A DNA stretch of 64,000 bases from Metaphire vulgaris (lineage: Eukaryota; Annelida; Clitellata; Crassiclitellata; Megascolecidae), in contig CM030868.1 of NCBI GenBank assembly GCA_018105865.1, forward strand, positions 10,707,745 to 10,771,744. Reading direction: 5' to 3'. A program made the translations under genes and the position numbers. How positions within the stretch are numbered: the stretch's first letter is position 1; each line of letters opens with the position of its first letter. The notes beneath the pieces are model-generated. The model saw nothing but the letters and a program-made list of their open reading frames with translations. It made no database searches and was not told where the DNA came from. Below are positions 22,246 through 33,167 of this stretch, in pieces.

Positions 22246-22600
22246 CAGCGGTTCTCAACCTTTATAGTGCCGCGACCCCTTCAATTCAATTCCCCATGAT
22301 GTGGCGACCCCCAACTGTAAACTCACTTTCGTAAACTGTTAAAAATAATAACGCTACAACAATTAAAATTGTTGAAATCATTCTGATTCAATTGTCTGCA
22401 ATGCCTATCTTCGAATGGCAGCTATAGTAAAAAAAAACTAATAGGCCTACTGTAACTACCAATGGGAAAATTTTGTACAATTACAAGTTTTGCGCATCAA
22501 AAAAGATACAACCCCATATTTCCGAAGGTTTCAGGCGACCCCCTGGCAAATCGTCATTCGACCCCCGTCTGGGTCGCGACCCACAGGTTGAGAACCGCTG
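22246..22600. mobile_element. hAT-like element with CAGCGGTTCTCAACC ends
   Basis: The 5' end CAGCGGTTCTCAACC and the 3' end GGTTGAGAACCGCTG are perfect inverted repeats with exact CTCTAAGG duplications. Ends of this type (xGGTTCTCAACC plus GGTCGCGACCC) are known from Charlie-type hAT elements. Confidence 0.92.
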
Positions 22601-22717
22601 CTCTAAGGTATCAATTGTTGGTACTCGAAATCAAAACTGCAGTAGGTCGAATCCAGAGATCAGTCAGTGGGAGACACCAAGGTAGACTATGGAAGAACAA
22701 CTAAGCTGTCTGTTCTA

Positions 22718-23014
22718 CAGTGGCGTAACGTGGGTGGGAGTGGGGGGGGGCGAAAGGGCAATTTGCAGAAAGCCCCCGGGCCCCGGAAGAAAGGGGGCCC
22801 TCAAAGAGTGGTTGAAACTTACTAAACAATGATTTATTCTTACATTTTACTATCCTATTTCAATATCACTGCTACAAAGTGAGTAATTATTGAATTAGGG
22901 AGTAAACCTTATTTCAGAACAGTGCAATCTATGTTAGCCTAGAGGGGCCCCAATTTCTATAGGGGCCCTCATATCAAGGATGCCCCTGGGCTCCCGAAAG
23001 TCACGCTACGCCTC
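22718..23014. mobile_element. Family-B-like element, diverged
   Basis: Ends CAGTGGCGTAACGTG and CACGCTACGCCTCTG are imperfect inverted repeats. I could not see a clear duplication. Confidence 0.5.
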
Positions 23015-23089
23015 TGTTGCTCTGTTAGAGATTTTAAGTTGTACGACTGAAGAGAGAACATGTTGCCGTGGGCATGTGGCTGAAGCTCA

Positions 23090-23185
23090 TTGCTACTCTA
23101 GCATCTTAGATTTAATGCTTAACACCCTATACGATGGCTTCCAATTTCTGACCGCATTAAATCAAGCAGGTAATTATTTCCACAC
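23090..23185 (+). mobile_element. LINE RT C-terminal fragment
   Basis: GCTACTCTAGCATCTTAGAT to the A-L-N-Q segment matches the minus strand of 26890-26980, which reads as LINE protein. This copy is short and broken. Confidence 0.55.
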
Positions 23186-23281
23186 GGAGTCCAACACTGC
23201 CGCTAGATTTCTTTTTCTTTTTCATTTCTCTCGTAATGCTAAACTCGATAATCTAAGCGATTCATAGGCCTATACTGTAGC

Positions 23282-23587
23282 CAGTGGCGTAGCCAGGATT
23301 TCCAGAAGGGAGGTTTTGGTTTCGATCGTGACCAAACTTTGCAATTTTTTTCTTATTTTTCCTTTCTAGGAGCTGACGAGCAACACAAAAATGGTCGTCA
23401 CCTTCGTATTCTTTCTAATTTGTTTTTACTTTCTATAGCACTTAGAAATTTTTCAATCGGCAGCCAGCCAAGGGAGAGTTTTGACCCCCAAAATCGCGTC
23501 CGAAAATGTAAGAAGGAAAACATGTAAACAAATTTTCGTCGGCAGCCAAGGGGTTTAGCCCCAAAATCTCCCTTGGCTACGCCACTG
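23282..23587 (+). mobile_element. hAT-like MITE, family B, intact
   Basis: Ends CAGTGGCGTAGCCA and TGGCTACGCCACTG (14 bp, perfect) with exact ACTGTAGC duplications. Confidence 0.93.
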
Positions 23588-23653
23588 ACTGTAGCTCTTT
23601 TCAAAAAAGCAAGAAGAACGCAGACAACATTTTATGCATTTTTTACATTTTTA

Positions 23654-23996
23654 AAAACTTCAGCGTCAACTTTCCCTTAACACGCTCGTCTATCGCTGCT
23701 TTGACGAATACGGAAATCGTATCGTATTCGGTGCAAATCACCGGTTACCGTCGAAGCGCTCGACCCGATGCTTTTCCGTCTGGATCGCTGCTTTGCTTGG
23801 GCGCCAAACTCCGAGGAATTCTATCCGAGGTGAAACTATCCGGCAACGGAAGCCGCGGATTATTCCGCGTAGCTTTCGTTATTGTGGCGGGGCCATTAGC
23901 GCGACCGCTAAAACCAGGAATCCGAATCGAACAATGAGTTGTAGGCCTATATCTGAGACGTTTGCAACCGAACCGCTACTTGGAGAGAGCGTATAA
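23654..23996 (+). other. Coding-like CpG-rich island, unassigned
   Basis: After a possible acceptor (AAAACTTCAG) the sequence is open in more than one frame to 23996. It is richer in CpG than its flanks. One frame gives RCFDEYGNRIVFGANHRLPS. I recognise no family, and the multi-frame openness weakens the case. Confidence 0.25.
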
Positions 23997-24330
23997 ACAC
24001 TTGCGTTGTTCTATGATCCTTTGAAGGAGTTATATACTGCATATACTGTACATACTGCATACAGGCACACGTACATGCACTGAGGCTGTACAAGATATCG
24101 ATCAACCTACGTTTACTTGGGCAAGTACACATTTCAAAAATAATAAAAAAAATATTTTTAATGAATTTTGCGATTTATTGTACTAATTGATAATATTGTT
24201 GGACATTTTCTGACTAGTTTAGTTTCTACAGTGTACATTGTGTTATGTTGAGAACCTCGGAGCTCTCACAGATGGTGGTAACAGGGTTTCTCTTTCTTAG
24301 TTCCTGCACGCTCATCTTTAACAATATGTG

Positions 24331-24679
24331 CAGTGGCGGTTCCACCATGTTGATGACTGGGGATGCATCCCCCACCGGAGTTTTTTTTATTGTCAATGTA
24401 GGCTATTCCTCGTCAGCTTTTAATTTGGATTACCTTTTTTGCTTGTCAGCATATTTTTGCGCTAAGTTTAAGAAAAATCTACAAAAATATATACTGCGAA
24501 TTAGCCTACGTTTTTTCCTTGTCAGCTTCTTCTGGCCAGTTTTATCAACATTCAGTGGGCAAAAACACAAAGAATTACTTTATCCCCTTTCATTTCTTGT
24601 TTTCTTAACTTTGCATCCCCCCACCAACTTCCTATAATGTTTTTCATCTCCCCTCCAAGAATTCCTGGAGCCGTCACTG
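24331..24679 (+). mobile_element. hAT-like MITE, family C
   Basis: Ends CAGTGGCGGTTCCA and CTGGAGCCGTCACTG; flanks AATATGTG and CATGTGTG (6 of 8). CCTTTTTTGCTTGTCAG is internal. Confidence 0.8.
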
Positions 24680-24983
24680 CATGTGTGTCCTCTTTTGTTA
24701 CTGTAGTGTGCCAATGTAAAGAATCGCTTGTATGTTCTATGGCAATTCTTTTAAAAAAATTTATGTAATGGTTACGAAAGTATAACATTTTCATGATATA
24801 TGGAAAGCAAGACGAGCTTTTTAGCGGAAGAAATCCAAGACAAACGTATATTCCGTGATCGATGTATCGATTGCAGCTGTTGCTGATCATGTCAATGTTA
24901 GTTTATGACTGAGGGACCTAAAATTTGCAAATATCCCGGGCCACCCATGACCGCTCGGATTTACATAAAAGCGTCAATATACT

Positions 24984-25290
24984 CAGTGGCGTAGCCAGGA
25001 TTTTCCGAAGGGGATGGTATGAGCAACCGTTCCCCGACTTCGAAAATCCTGACAACCAAAAATGTCGTCACCTATTACTTTGCTTGGTTACCGTCAGTTA
25101 TAATATAGCTATATATGAGCGGGCAGACAGCCTTTACAACTATATTCAGATTGTTTGCCTATTTTTTTCTCCCCCTTTTTTGCTGTTTTTTCCTTTTTGG
25201 CGCCCTCCGCCCACAGAGCAATAGTACACAATAAAAAATTTTGGTCGGCCGACCAAGGGGGTGTTAATCCCACTCTTGGCTACACCACTG
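24984..25290 (+). mobile_element. hAT-like MITE, family B
   Basis: CAGTGGCGTAGCCAGG ... TTGGCTACACCACTG, flanks AATATACT and AATACACT (7 of 8). Confidence 0.85.
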
Positions 25291-25578
25291 AATACACTGT
25301 ATATACGCAGATGTTGATGGCTTGCGTTTACCATTAAGACGTTCTAAAAACGTTTCCGTTACCGAATTCGACTGAAACTGAGAGCTTGCATAATTTGTCT
25401 TGGACACGTGTTTGTCACTCCTTCCTTTTTCTAGGCAGTTTGACGTCATGACATGATGACATCCGGTATTTCAATGCGTCCTGTACACTGTTGGGTAATT
25501 AGTTTTAACGAATAGGCATTCGAATGACTGCGACACAGGGCGCGATGCCTCTAGCACATTCGCATGCATATGATAGAA

Positions 25579-25690
25579 CAGGGATTTGCTACCTATGGCC
25601 CGCGGGTCGCATGCGGCCCCGACGGATTTTGTGCGGGCCACAGGAGCACAGCTAATAACTGTTTTTTAAATGGGGGTTAATAAATTAATT
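25579..25690. mobile_element. hAT-like end (CCCGCGGG type), truncated
   Basis: CAGGGATTTGCTACCTATGG then CCCGCGGGTCGCATGCGGCC is a well-known style of hAT terminal sequence. The partner end is not visible. Confidence 0.5.
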
Positions 25691-25831
25691 GCGGGTTTTT
25701 GGTCATTAGCGCCTTATACGATTTTTTGAAGGAATAAATTGATCATCATAACAATGATAGCCAAGGAGGGAGCTATCGTTTCGTTCTAAAACTCCTCGTG
25801 AAAAACAATCATTTCGTAGACACCTCTGTGT

Positions 25832-26059
25832 CAGAGATGTCCATGGGTCCATTTTTCGAACCCAACTCAACCCAACCATTGTTGCCGGTAGTAGAGTTAC
25901 TTGACCCGATCCGACCCAACTCACCGCAATACATTACAATTTCTTAAACCATGACTTATTTTCTGACCCAAACCAATCCATCATTAGTATGAAAAGTCTG
26001 ACCCAATCCAATTCAACCCAACCCAAATCATGGATTAACCCAACCCATGGACATCTCTG
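25832..26059. mobile_element. hAT-like MITE, family E
   Basis: CAGAGATGTCCATGGGT and ACCCATGGACATCTCTG are perfect 17-bp inverted ends. Flanks CTCTGTGT and CTCTGCGT match at 7 of 8. The interior is an AACCCAACCC/TTGGGTTGGG-rich core. Confidence 0.9.
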
Positions 26060-26129
26060 CTCTGCGTTATATCTACGATTTTATACATTTCTCGTCTTTA
26101 TTCTGTATTATCGTAGTGTTTCGTTAGAG

Positions 26130-26283
26130 TCTCTTCTATTTCAAATAAGAGGCACTCCATGCTTTGGAGTCGCACCTGATGACATGCGAGACTTTGGCCT
26201 TTGTTTTAAACTGAATGTCGGAGCAAGAAGTGAGGCCTACGTGGATGGGGTTCAACGCATTCCAGAGGGAGGGTCCATTCAGG
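26130..26283 (+). CDS. Possible exon of an unrecognised gene
   Basis: Between acceptor TTTCGTTAG and donor GTAAAC the frame reads FGVAPDDMRDFGLCFKLNVG and then EAYVDGVQRIPEGGSIQD. Composition and splice sites look like coding sequence, but I recognise no family. It could be a single exon of a larger gene or a relic. Confidence 0.35.
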
Positions 26284-26347
26284 ACGTAAACGTAAAAATA
26301 ATTGTAATGTATAATATTTTTAAATTTGATTTATGCTTAATATTTGC

Positions 26348-26653
26348 CAGTGGCAGTTCCTCCATGTTGATGACTGGGGATGCTTCCCCCACCGGGGTTC
26401 CTGGTGACGCTTTTTTGGTTTGTCAACCTATTTTCCGGTGAGTTTTTAACGAAAATTTAGTGAAAAAACTGCGAATTACATTCTCTTTTTTGCTTGTCGG
26501 TCTTTTTTGCATAGTTTAGTAACATTTAGTGGGAAAAACACTAACAATGACATTTTTGTCTCTTCTTTTTTCTTCTTCTTCTCTTTGCATCCCCCCACCA
26601 ACTTCCTAAAAACAATTTTCATCCCCCACCAAGAATTCCTGGAACCGCCACTG
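26348..26653 (+). mobile_element. hAT-like MITE, family C
   Basis: CAGTGGCAGTTCC ... TGGAACCGCCACTG; flanks ATATTTGC and ATAATTGC (7 of 8). CTTTTTTGCTTGTCGG is internal. Confidence 0.85.
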
Positions 26654-26699
26654 ATAATTGCCTTGTTTGACCTTGCGTCATGTCAAAGTTGATATCAAT

Positions 26700-27008
26700 A
26701 AAGAGATATTGTATTGTACTGTATTGTACTGCGAATGTTCGACGCTGAGTAAAAGTCGTGCGTGATCTGGGGACATAAACATTCTTCTGATCAGTGGAAC
26801 GGAGCAGGCGATGAACAGTCGAAGAGGGTGATTTGAAAAGCTCAGTAATGTAAGACGGTGCCTGACCTCGAAGTGCTGCAGAAACAATAATTACTTGTTT
26901 GAATTTAATGCGGTCAGAAATTGAAAGCCAATAATGGAGGGTGTTAAGCATAAAGTCTGAGATGCTAGAGTAGCGAGAAACTTTAGCCAAAAAAAGGAGC
27001 CGCAGCAT
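26700..27008 (-). mobile_element. CR1/jockey-like LINE, RT C-terminal fragment
   Basis: The minus strand encodes YWLSISDRIKFKQVIIVSAA, then GQAPSYITELF and LLRSTDQKNVYVPRSRTTF. This is the H-W-L-P-I/V-x-x-R-I-x-F-K ... A-P-x-Y-I/L-x-E-L ... L-R-S-x-D arrangement at the C-terminus of CR1/jockey-clade LINE proteins. It is 5'-truncated. Confidence 0.85.
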
Positions 27009-27478
27009 TTGCCCCCCCTCTATGTTACAGTGAAGGCGCTTTTAAAGTTGTTCTGCGCAATACGATTAAAACTTGCACCGTACGTCTTAATAGAGATATT
27101 TTAACAAAATAAAAAGTCTTTAAAAATTTGAAAAATATAATATTAAATCTTCAATTGATATGTTTTTCAAACTTCTTGACGCGCGTTACAGAGACGAAAA
27201 AGTCGTCCAACTCGATTTCGATTCACAATAAACAGTCGGCTTTTCAAGAGAAAAAATAATGGGAATCTGACTACTCCCACCCCTAAGTTCCCGACCTCTA
27301 GCAGAGGGGAGGGGAGGTAGGACTACTGCAGACCAAAGTTTTCAATCTCCACCGTGTATCGGTCCGGACTAGTGGAAATTTTAGGTCTTCCTCCGAATCA
27401 TACTGGCAAGTCGAACGACTAATAGCAGTGGTCGAGCCACCCTGAGGCGCTAAGTGCTTGAGACTTTTTATTTAGGCC

Positions 27479-27654
27479 CAGTGTTTTATGCAGGCCTGTT
27501 AGGAGGGAAGATCCTCCCCCCCCAAAAAAAAACACCTCAAAATTCCCACCCAAAAATCGCAGCACTGAAATTTGTTTGCATTGAACTGTGCCTCTTCCCT
27601 CCCAGCCAAGTCAATCCTCCCCAACAAAAGACCTGGAGTCTGGATAAAACACTG
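27479..27654. mobile_element. hAT-like MITE, family F
   Basis: CAGTGTTTTATGCAG ... GGATAAAACACTG; flanks TTTAGGCC and TTTAGTCC (7 of 8). Confidence 0.8.
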
Positions 27655-28049
27655 TTTAGTCCTATACTCGTTCTCTTTTTGTAGAGTAAATACGTTCGAT
27701 CAATTGGCGCAGCGACCTCTAGCGGTTGGATGAGTCTTGGTTTACACAACGATTTCGGGAAACGGCGATAGCGATTGGAAAGCCGTAGATCGAAATAAAA
27801 CAGATCAGAACGGTTTGCGGACACTGTGCGGAGTCCTTAACGAGAAAGTAACTCTGGAAAGAACGGCCGTAAAGCGAACAGACAGACCAACCGCCCGCCA
27901 GGGATAGTTTCGAAAGTTGTACACAATCGAGTTCTACGATTATAAAATGCTTACGTCATCAATCAACTCGAAATTTGCAAATTCCTGTTGATGTAGCAAT
28001 CACATGAATCAGGGACTCCTGCGAAATAAAATACTACGTCAAGAAATGG

Positions 28050-28372
28050 TTGAATGGATGGTTGTATGTATGTACAGTATGTATGTATGTATGCATGTAT
28101 ATGTATGTATGTATGAATGGATGGATGGATGTATGGATGGATGTATGAATGTACAGTGTATGTATGGATGGATGGATGTATGGATGGATGTATGAATGTA
28201 CAGTGTATGTATGGATGGATGGATGTATGGATGGATGTATGAATGTACAGTGTATGTATGGATGGATGTATGGATAGATGGTACGGATGGATGGATGGGC
28301 GGATGGGCGGATCGATGAATGGATGGATGAATGGATGGATGTAATGAATGAATGAATGAGCGAGTGAATGAA
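28050..28372. repeat. Compound GTAT/GGAT/GAAT minisatellite
   Basis: Tetranucleotide units are grouped into higher-order repeats of about 60 bp (GTACAGTGTATGTATGGATG occurs three times). The minus-strand poly-HPSI reading frame is an artefact. Confidence 0.9.
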
Positions 28373-29413
28373 TGAGCTAATGAAAAAGTCATGAGAACTT
28401 GTGTGTACGGGTACAATCTTCCATCTTGTCTTTTTTCAACGGCGTCTGTAGTCATTAAATGAATTGATTCCGTATGGTGTATAGGTCATTAGTTCCTTAA
28501 TCCAGTATGTTTCTCTAGTTAGGCGTTTCTGTTTGTTTTTGCGTTCATCGTTTTCGTTTTGTAATTGTTCAATTGGTATTATGGATAGATCATTGACAGA
28601 ATGGTCTTTCTGGGTAAAGTGGTTCGCGAGAGTCGCATCTCTGTTTGTTCTGATAGTGGACCTGTGGTTGATCAGTCTTGTATTGAGTGAGAGAGCTGTC
28701 TCGCCCACATATTGGAATTTACATTTTTACAAGTGATTAAATTGATTGTATTTGAGCTCTTACAGAGTTTATCTTGTATACGAACGGCACGTGTATGAGC
28801 TGCAAAATGTTGTAGAAGGTGTAAGATACGGACAGGTTTTACAATCTTTTGATTGGCATTTTCTGGATCCCAGTGTGTTTGTATTAGTAATATGAGGGGG
28901 TCAATTATTTGCAGAGGCAGTTAATAATTGGCCTAGGTTCTTATGTTTGGTGTATGCGTCTATGACCCTGTAATTAACGAAAGTGGGATGTGTGCTAATA
29001 GCGCGTTTCCATTCTCTGATCAGGGGTGTTGATGGTGGTGAATAGGGGATTACGATCGGGAGCTGTTGTTGTTGTTGTTGGTCATGTTGTTGTTGTTGTC
29101 GTCGTCCTGTGTCGTTGTTTACGTTTTGCTGGTAATCATGCCAAATGTCGTGCTTCATCTTGCGTAATAAGCGTCTGTTGTAGCTCCTCTATTTTAAGAC
29201 GTGGAATAAGATTTTACAGGCCGAGTCAAAGTCCGATTTAAAAGAAGATAACCGTTTGAAGCGCAGTATATCTGTGATTTTAAGATTCCTGGAATTGTGT
29301 GTCGTGGATGAAAAGATTTTGCATGTAGGCCTAATAGTTCGTGTGTGCCTGTCTGTCTCTTTGAAATATACCTTACTTTGTAACGTGGTTATGTCATCAT
29401 TGGTGGTCGTGGT

Positions 29414-30340
29414 CAGACATGGGTCAATTACGTTTTAAGCAATTACAATTACATTACAATTATACGGATTTTTGTCAATTACAATTATAATTACAATTAC
29501 AGCCAATTACATTGGGATCAATTACAATTACAATTACAAACGTGTCAATTACAATTACAATTACAATTACTTTTCATTCCTTTCTGCTTCTTTTAAAAAA
29601 ACTTAAGTGTCTAAAATAATTAACATAAATTAGTTCAACAAATTCATATGCCACGGCCTATTTAAAAAACCGGAACACAAAGTTTCACAAACCCACAAAT
29701 GAGTCAACAAATTCGAAGTAGCCTTTTTCGAGCATGACACAAATTCACCACATAACCGGCACTTCACTTTAATTAGCATTTGCATTGGAAACAGCATTGT
29801 TAAAGTCATCAGACTTTTCAAATAATTCCATATTACTCCTTCTTTATTTACGCTCATCTTTACTGGTAGCTGGCATTAAACTTTTATTCCCAAAAAAGCG
29901 CAGCCGCAGAACACAGGAAGTAGACATATGATAAGCTGGTTCCCTTCCAATTTGAAAGGCAGTAAAAAGTAAATGCCGGTAAGTAAATGTTTGCATGGCA
30001 ACTGACCAGAGCAGTGAGTCCATTTACCAATAACCGTTGTGCTTTGACAATTCACTAACCATCCAATGTATTCACTGCCATACATTCATAGACTGACAAG
30101 ACTTTGGCTCATAGTCCCATACATGCTAATACGCTATTAGAACTTATAAAACTCATATTCCTGTAATTGGGTAAATCAATTACAATAGCTCAATTACAAT
30201 TACAATTACACAAACGACAATTACAATTACAATTACATGTAATTGAACTTTCCACAGATCAATTACAATTACAATTACATTGGCAAAATGTAATTAATTA
30301 CAATTGAATTACAATTGTAATTGTAATTGACCCATGTCTG
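29414..30340 (-). mobile_element. hAT deletion derivative with BED-finger remnant
   Basis: Inverted ends CAGACATGGGTCAATTAC and GTAATTGACCCATGTCTG, with exact GTCGTGGT duplications. Arms are rich in CAATTACAATTA. On the minus strand (29630-29857) the frame has KCRLCGEFVSCSKKATSNLL then THL, the C-x2-C ... L-x-x-H-L pattern of BED zinc fingers found at the N-terminus of hAT transposases. The rest of the transposase is deleted. Confidence 0.85.
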
Positions 30341-30434
30341 GTCGTGGTGTGTTTAAAGATTGTCGTGTCCAGAAAGTTCACTTCGTGTTCGCTGTGATTT
30401 AGCGTAATCTTAATGTCTGGAATAAGTCCGTTAA

Positions 30435-30506
30435 CCCCTTAACCGTGTATTTAACTGTAACTCAATGTAAAATGGACGGATATATCCGGGATCCCCAGTT
30501 AAAGGG
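30435..30506. mobile_element. piggyBac-like MITE, about 72 bp
   Basis: Flanked by TTAA on both sides, with ends CCCCTTAAC and GTTAAAGGG. The same element is at 41112-41183 in the other orientation. Confidence 0.7.
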
Positions 30507-30897
30507 TTAAGATATGTTTCAAAATCTTTTAATTCCTCTACGCTACCGGGCCAGATGAAAAAGACGTCGTCTAGGAATCTAAAGAATAAAAGTGGTTTTA
30601 TTGGGTAACCGTTCGTGGCTTTATCGTCGAATTCTATTAGGTACAGATTGGCCAGATTAGGATCGAAGCTCCTGCCCATAGCCATGCCAAAAGTTTGCAG
30701 AAAGACATTATTGTTGAACGTAAAATCATTATTTTTCATTATTAATTTCAGTAATTTCACAATCCGGATGGATGGATGGGTGGATGGACGGATGGATTGA
30801 TGGGTGACACCGTGACAGTACTTGTTGTGTACTGTATCCTGCTTGAAATACTGACTTCAACGTTATAACTATGCCTATATTAGGGTACTGTTTAATC

Positions 30898-31112
30898 CAG
30901 AGATGTCCATGGGTCCATTTTTAGAACCCAAATTAACCCATCATATCTCCAACCAAGCCCAACCCATGCCATAAATAGGGTTCCTTCACCCCACCCAACT
31001 CAACCCATCGTAATAGATTGCAATTTTTTAAACCATGACTGATTTTCTGACCCAACCCAACCCACCAGAAATATGGTAAAGTCTGACCCAACCAAATCCA
31101 ACCAACCCATGG
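30898..31112. mobile_element. hAT-like MITE, family E, right end damaged
   Basis: It starts CAGAGATGTCCATGGGTCC and has the AACCCAACCC core; it stops at ACCCATGGGTTAAA. Confidence 0.75.
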
Positions 31113-31150
31113 GTTAAATTTGTTAAAAATTAATATTAACCTCGACCGCG

Positions 31151-31151
<1 letters not shown>

Positions 31152-31207
<56 letters not shown>
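31152..31207. repeat. (ACT)n microsatellite
   Basis: Pure ACT units. The downstream TGTTTTGCCCCTC-type sequence recurs at 52210-52255. Confidence 0.9.
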
Positions 31208-31684
31208 GTTAAAATGTATTTTGCCCCTCCTGGAAAAATTTATGTGGCGTAACCGTGACCATTGTGTTTTGCCCCTCGTGGTAAAATTTATGTGGGCGCC
31301 GATGCATTAATAGGAGGCCACTGGGGACAGGCATTCAATAGCGGGGAGACTGGCCCCCAGACTCCCCTGTGGAGCCTCCTATGACATTTCACGATTGCCA
31401 TAAAGAATTTGTTAATCACTAATCATCTAACATAATAAGCCACCGTGACTGCGGCTAAGTCTGTCGCGTTGTGGCAGGAATGTGGACGGACATAATTCAG
31501 ACTCAACCGCTGATAACCCGAATGCTTCCGACTTTCTTTGAAGCAGGTTCACAATTTCGCACGATTTCTGAATCAATCAATTATTTACAAAGGCGGTTTC
31601 AGAATACGAGCATCAATGCCTGTATAGGCTACAGTACAGGGAATCTGCTCTGATCGGACTTAGGCTAAGGTTACTCGCAGGGTC

Positions 31685-31796
31685 AGTAGTAGTAGTAGTA
31701 GTAATAGTAGTAGAATTAGTAGACCTAGTAGAAGTAGTAGTAGTAGTTGTTGTTGTGGTAGAAGTAGTAGTAGTAGTAGTAGTTGTTGTTGTTGTG

Positions 31797-31827
<31 letters not shown>

Positions 31828-31980
31828 CAGTAGTAGTAGTAGTAGTAGTAGTAGAAGAAGAAGAAGAAGTAGTAGTAGTAGTAGTAGTAGTAGAGTAGTA
31901 GTAGTAGTAGTAGCAGCAGTAGTAGTAGTAGTAGTAATAGTAGTAGAATTAGTAGACGTAGTAGAAGTAGTAGTAGTAGC

Positions 31981-32012
<32 letters not shown>

Positions 32013-32435
32013 GGGTAGTAGTCAGTGGCGGCTCCACTGGGGGCCAGGGGCCCGTGCCCCTATTGAGAGCCTGGCCCCCAGTAGCCCCCAGTTGGGACCC
32101 TATACTTAATGCTACATACATTAAACAACAAATGGTTGGCCCCCATGATTAGAAGTTGCCCCCAACGGCCCCCCACCTACAAATCCTAGAGCCGCCACTG
32201 GTAGTAGTAGTAGATTAGTGGTAGCAGTAGCAGTGCAGTGCAGTTGTAGTAGCAGTGGTAGCAGTAGTGGCAGTAGCAGTAGCAGTAGCAGTGAGCAGTG
32301 AGTGTAGTAGCAGCAGCAGTTGTTGTTGTTGTGGTAGAAGCAGAAGCAGTAGTAGTAGTAGTAGTAGTAGCAGAAGCAGTAGTAGTAGTAGTAGTAATAG
32401 TAGTAGTAGTAGTAGAAGAAGTAGTAGTAGTAGAT
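31685..32435. repeat. (GTA)n and variants microsatellite, 750 bp
   Basis: GTA/GCA/GAA/TTG trinucleotides, interrupted by a family-A MITE at 32023-32200. All long open frames here (poly-Leu, poly-Thr, poly-Ser) are repeat artefacts. Confidence 0.93.
32023..32200 (-). mobile_element. Family-A MITE in the GTA array
   Basis: CAGTGGCGGCTCC ... GAGCCGCCACTG; GTAGTAGT lies on both sides, but the repeat context makes that uninformative. Confidence 0.9.
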
Positions 32436-32479
32436 GACCTCTTCTACTACACAAGCGTACGCATTATTCTTCCGTGTTT

Positions 32480-33000
32480 TCTTAATTGCAGTACTAAAGG
32501 CCCTACCTCTCGCGCTGGGGTACAACGGCGTAGAGGCGCGTCCCCCGGGTGGCGGATGGGGGAAGTCCTTGGCTGGGAAACCTCCTGGGATTGCACCGAA
32601 TAATACGGAATAAGGTGCCGTGGACCAACTGTACCAGAAGACAACGGCAGGGATGGTGGATGTATTCAACTGAAGAGCATGGAAGAACAGCATCACTGGC
32701 GGAAGATCTTCGTTCGCTGTCGTGCCAGCAGAGGGTGCGTGTCCAACTACTGTATATGGGGCATTGCGGCCAGCTCGATATACCGAGAAGTCATGACCAG
32801 TGCTCGGCGAAAACAGGGTCATGGAAGGACACAAGACGGGAACAGGAGGCGGATCAACATTCTGTGTCTCGCTATTGCCGCTGAAGAGCTGGCAGAGGGC
32901 AGGATGGTGATGATGCCTCTCGGAAATGTCTTGTGCCCAGCTATTGCCACCAATGGGTTGGCAGAAAGCAATGATGATGATGATGATGAAAGGCCCTACC
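32480..33000 (+). repeat. Interspersed repeat, possibly LINE-derived, unassigned
   Basis: Frames are short and broken. CCGCTGAAGAGCTGGCAGAG is partly repeated about 80 bp later, and the unit ends in (GAT)n, as some LINE 3' ends do. No RT motif is visible. Confidence 0.35.
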
Positions 33001-33167
33001 TGCGATAATCTTGAAAATGATAAGTAGACAACAGTTGGACATCCTATGTTTTTACAAGCATAATGCATGATTAGTTAGATAGGAATCTATAATTAGGTAT
33101 AATTCAACGGCAGTGGTTGTCATCGCAGGTAGGGGCCTATATAACTTACACAGAACAGATATATATA

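Larger units (their letters stand above)
28436..30760 (-). mobile_element. Penelope-like retroelement, broken, interrupted by other elements
   Basis: Read from right to left on the minus strand: an RT fragment (30511-30760) with FGMAMGRSFDPNLANLYLIE and then RFLDDVFFIW, the Penelope-type L/I-D-D-V/I-F motif; a linker (28901-29158) with LREWK-like and RVIDAYTKHKNLGQLL; a C-Q-x-x-D-C-K-x-C-P motif near 28840; and a GIY-YIG endonuclease piece (28436-28708) with VGETALSLNTRL. The RT fragment is cut by a piggyBac-like MITE at 30435. A 927-bp hAT element (29414) splits RT from linker. A missing A near 28730 shifts the frame before the endonuclease. It is not functional. Confidence 0.85.

Noticed and set aside
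28039..28455. 138-codon His/Pro/Ser frame
   Set aside because: It is a translation of the GGAT/GTAT minisatellite.
31660..33068. Long poly-Leu/Thr/Tyr/Ser open frames
   Set aside because: They follow the GTA/TAC trinucleotide array on both strands and contain no domain.
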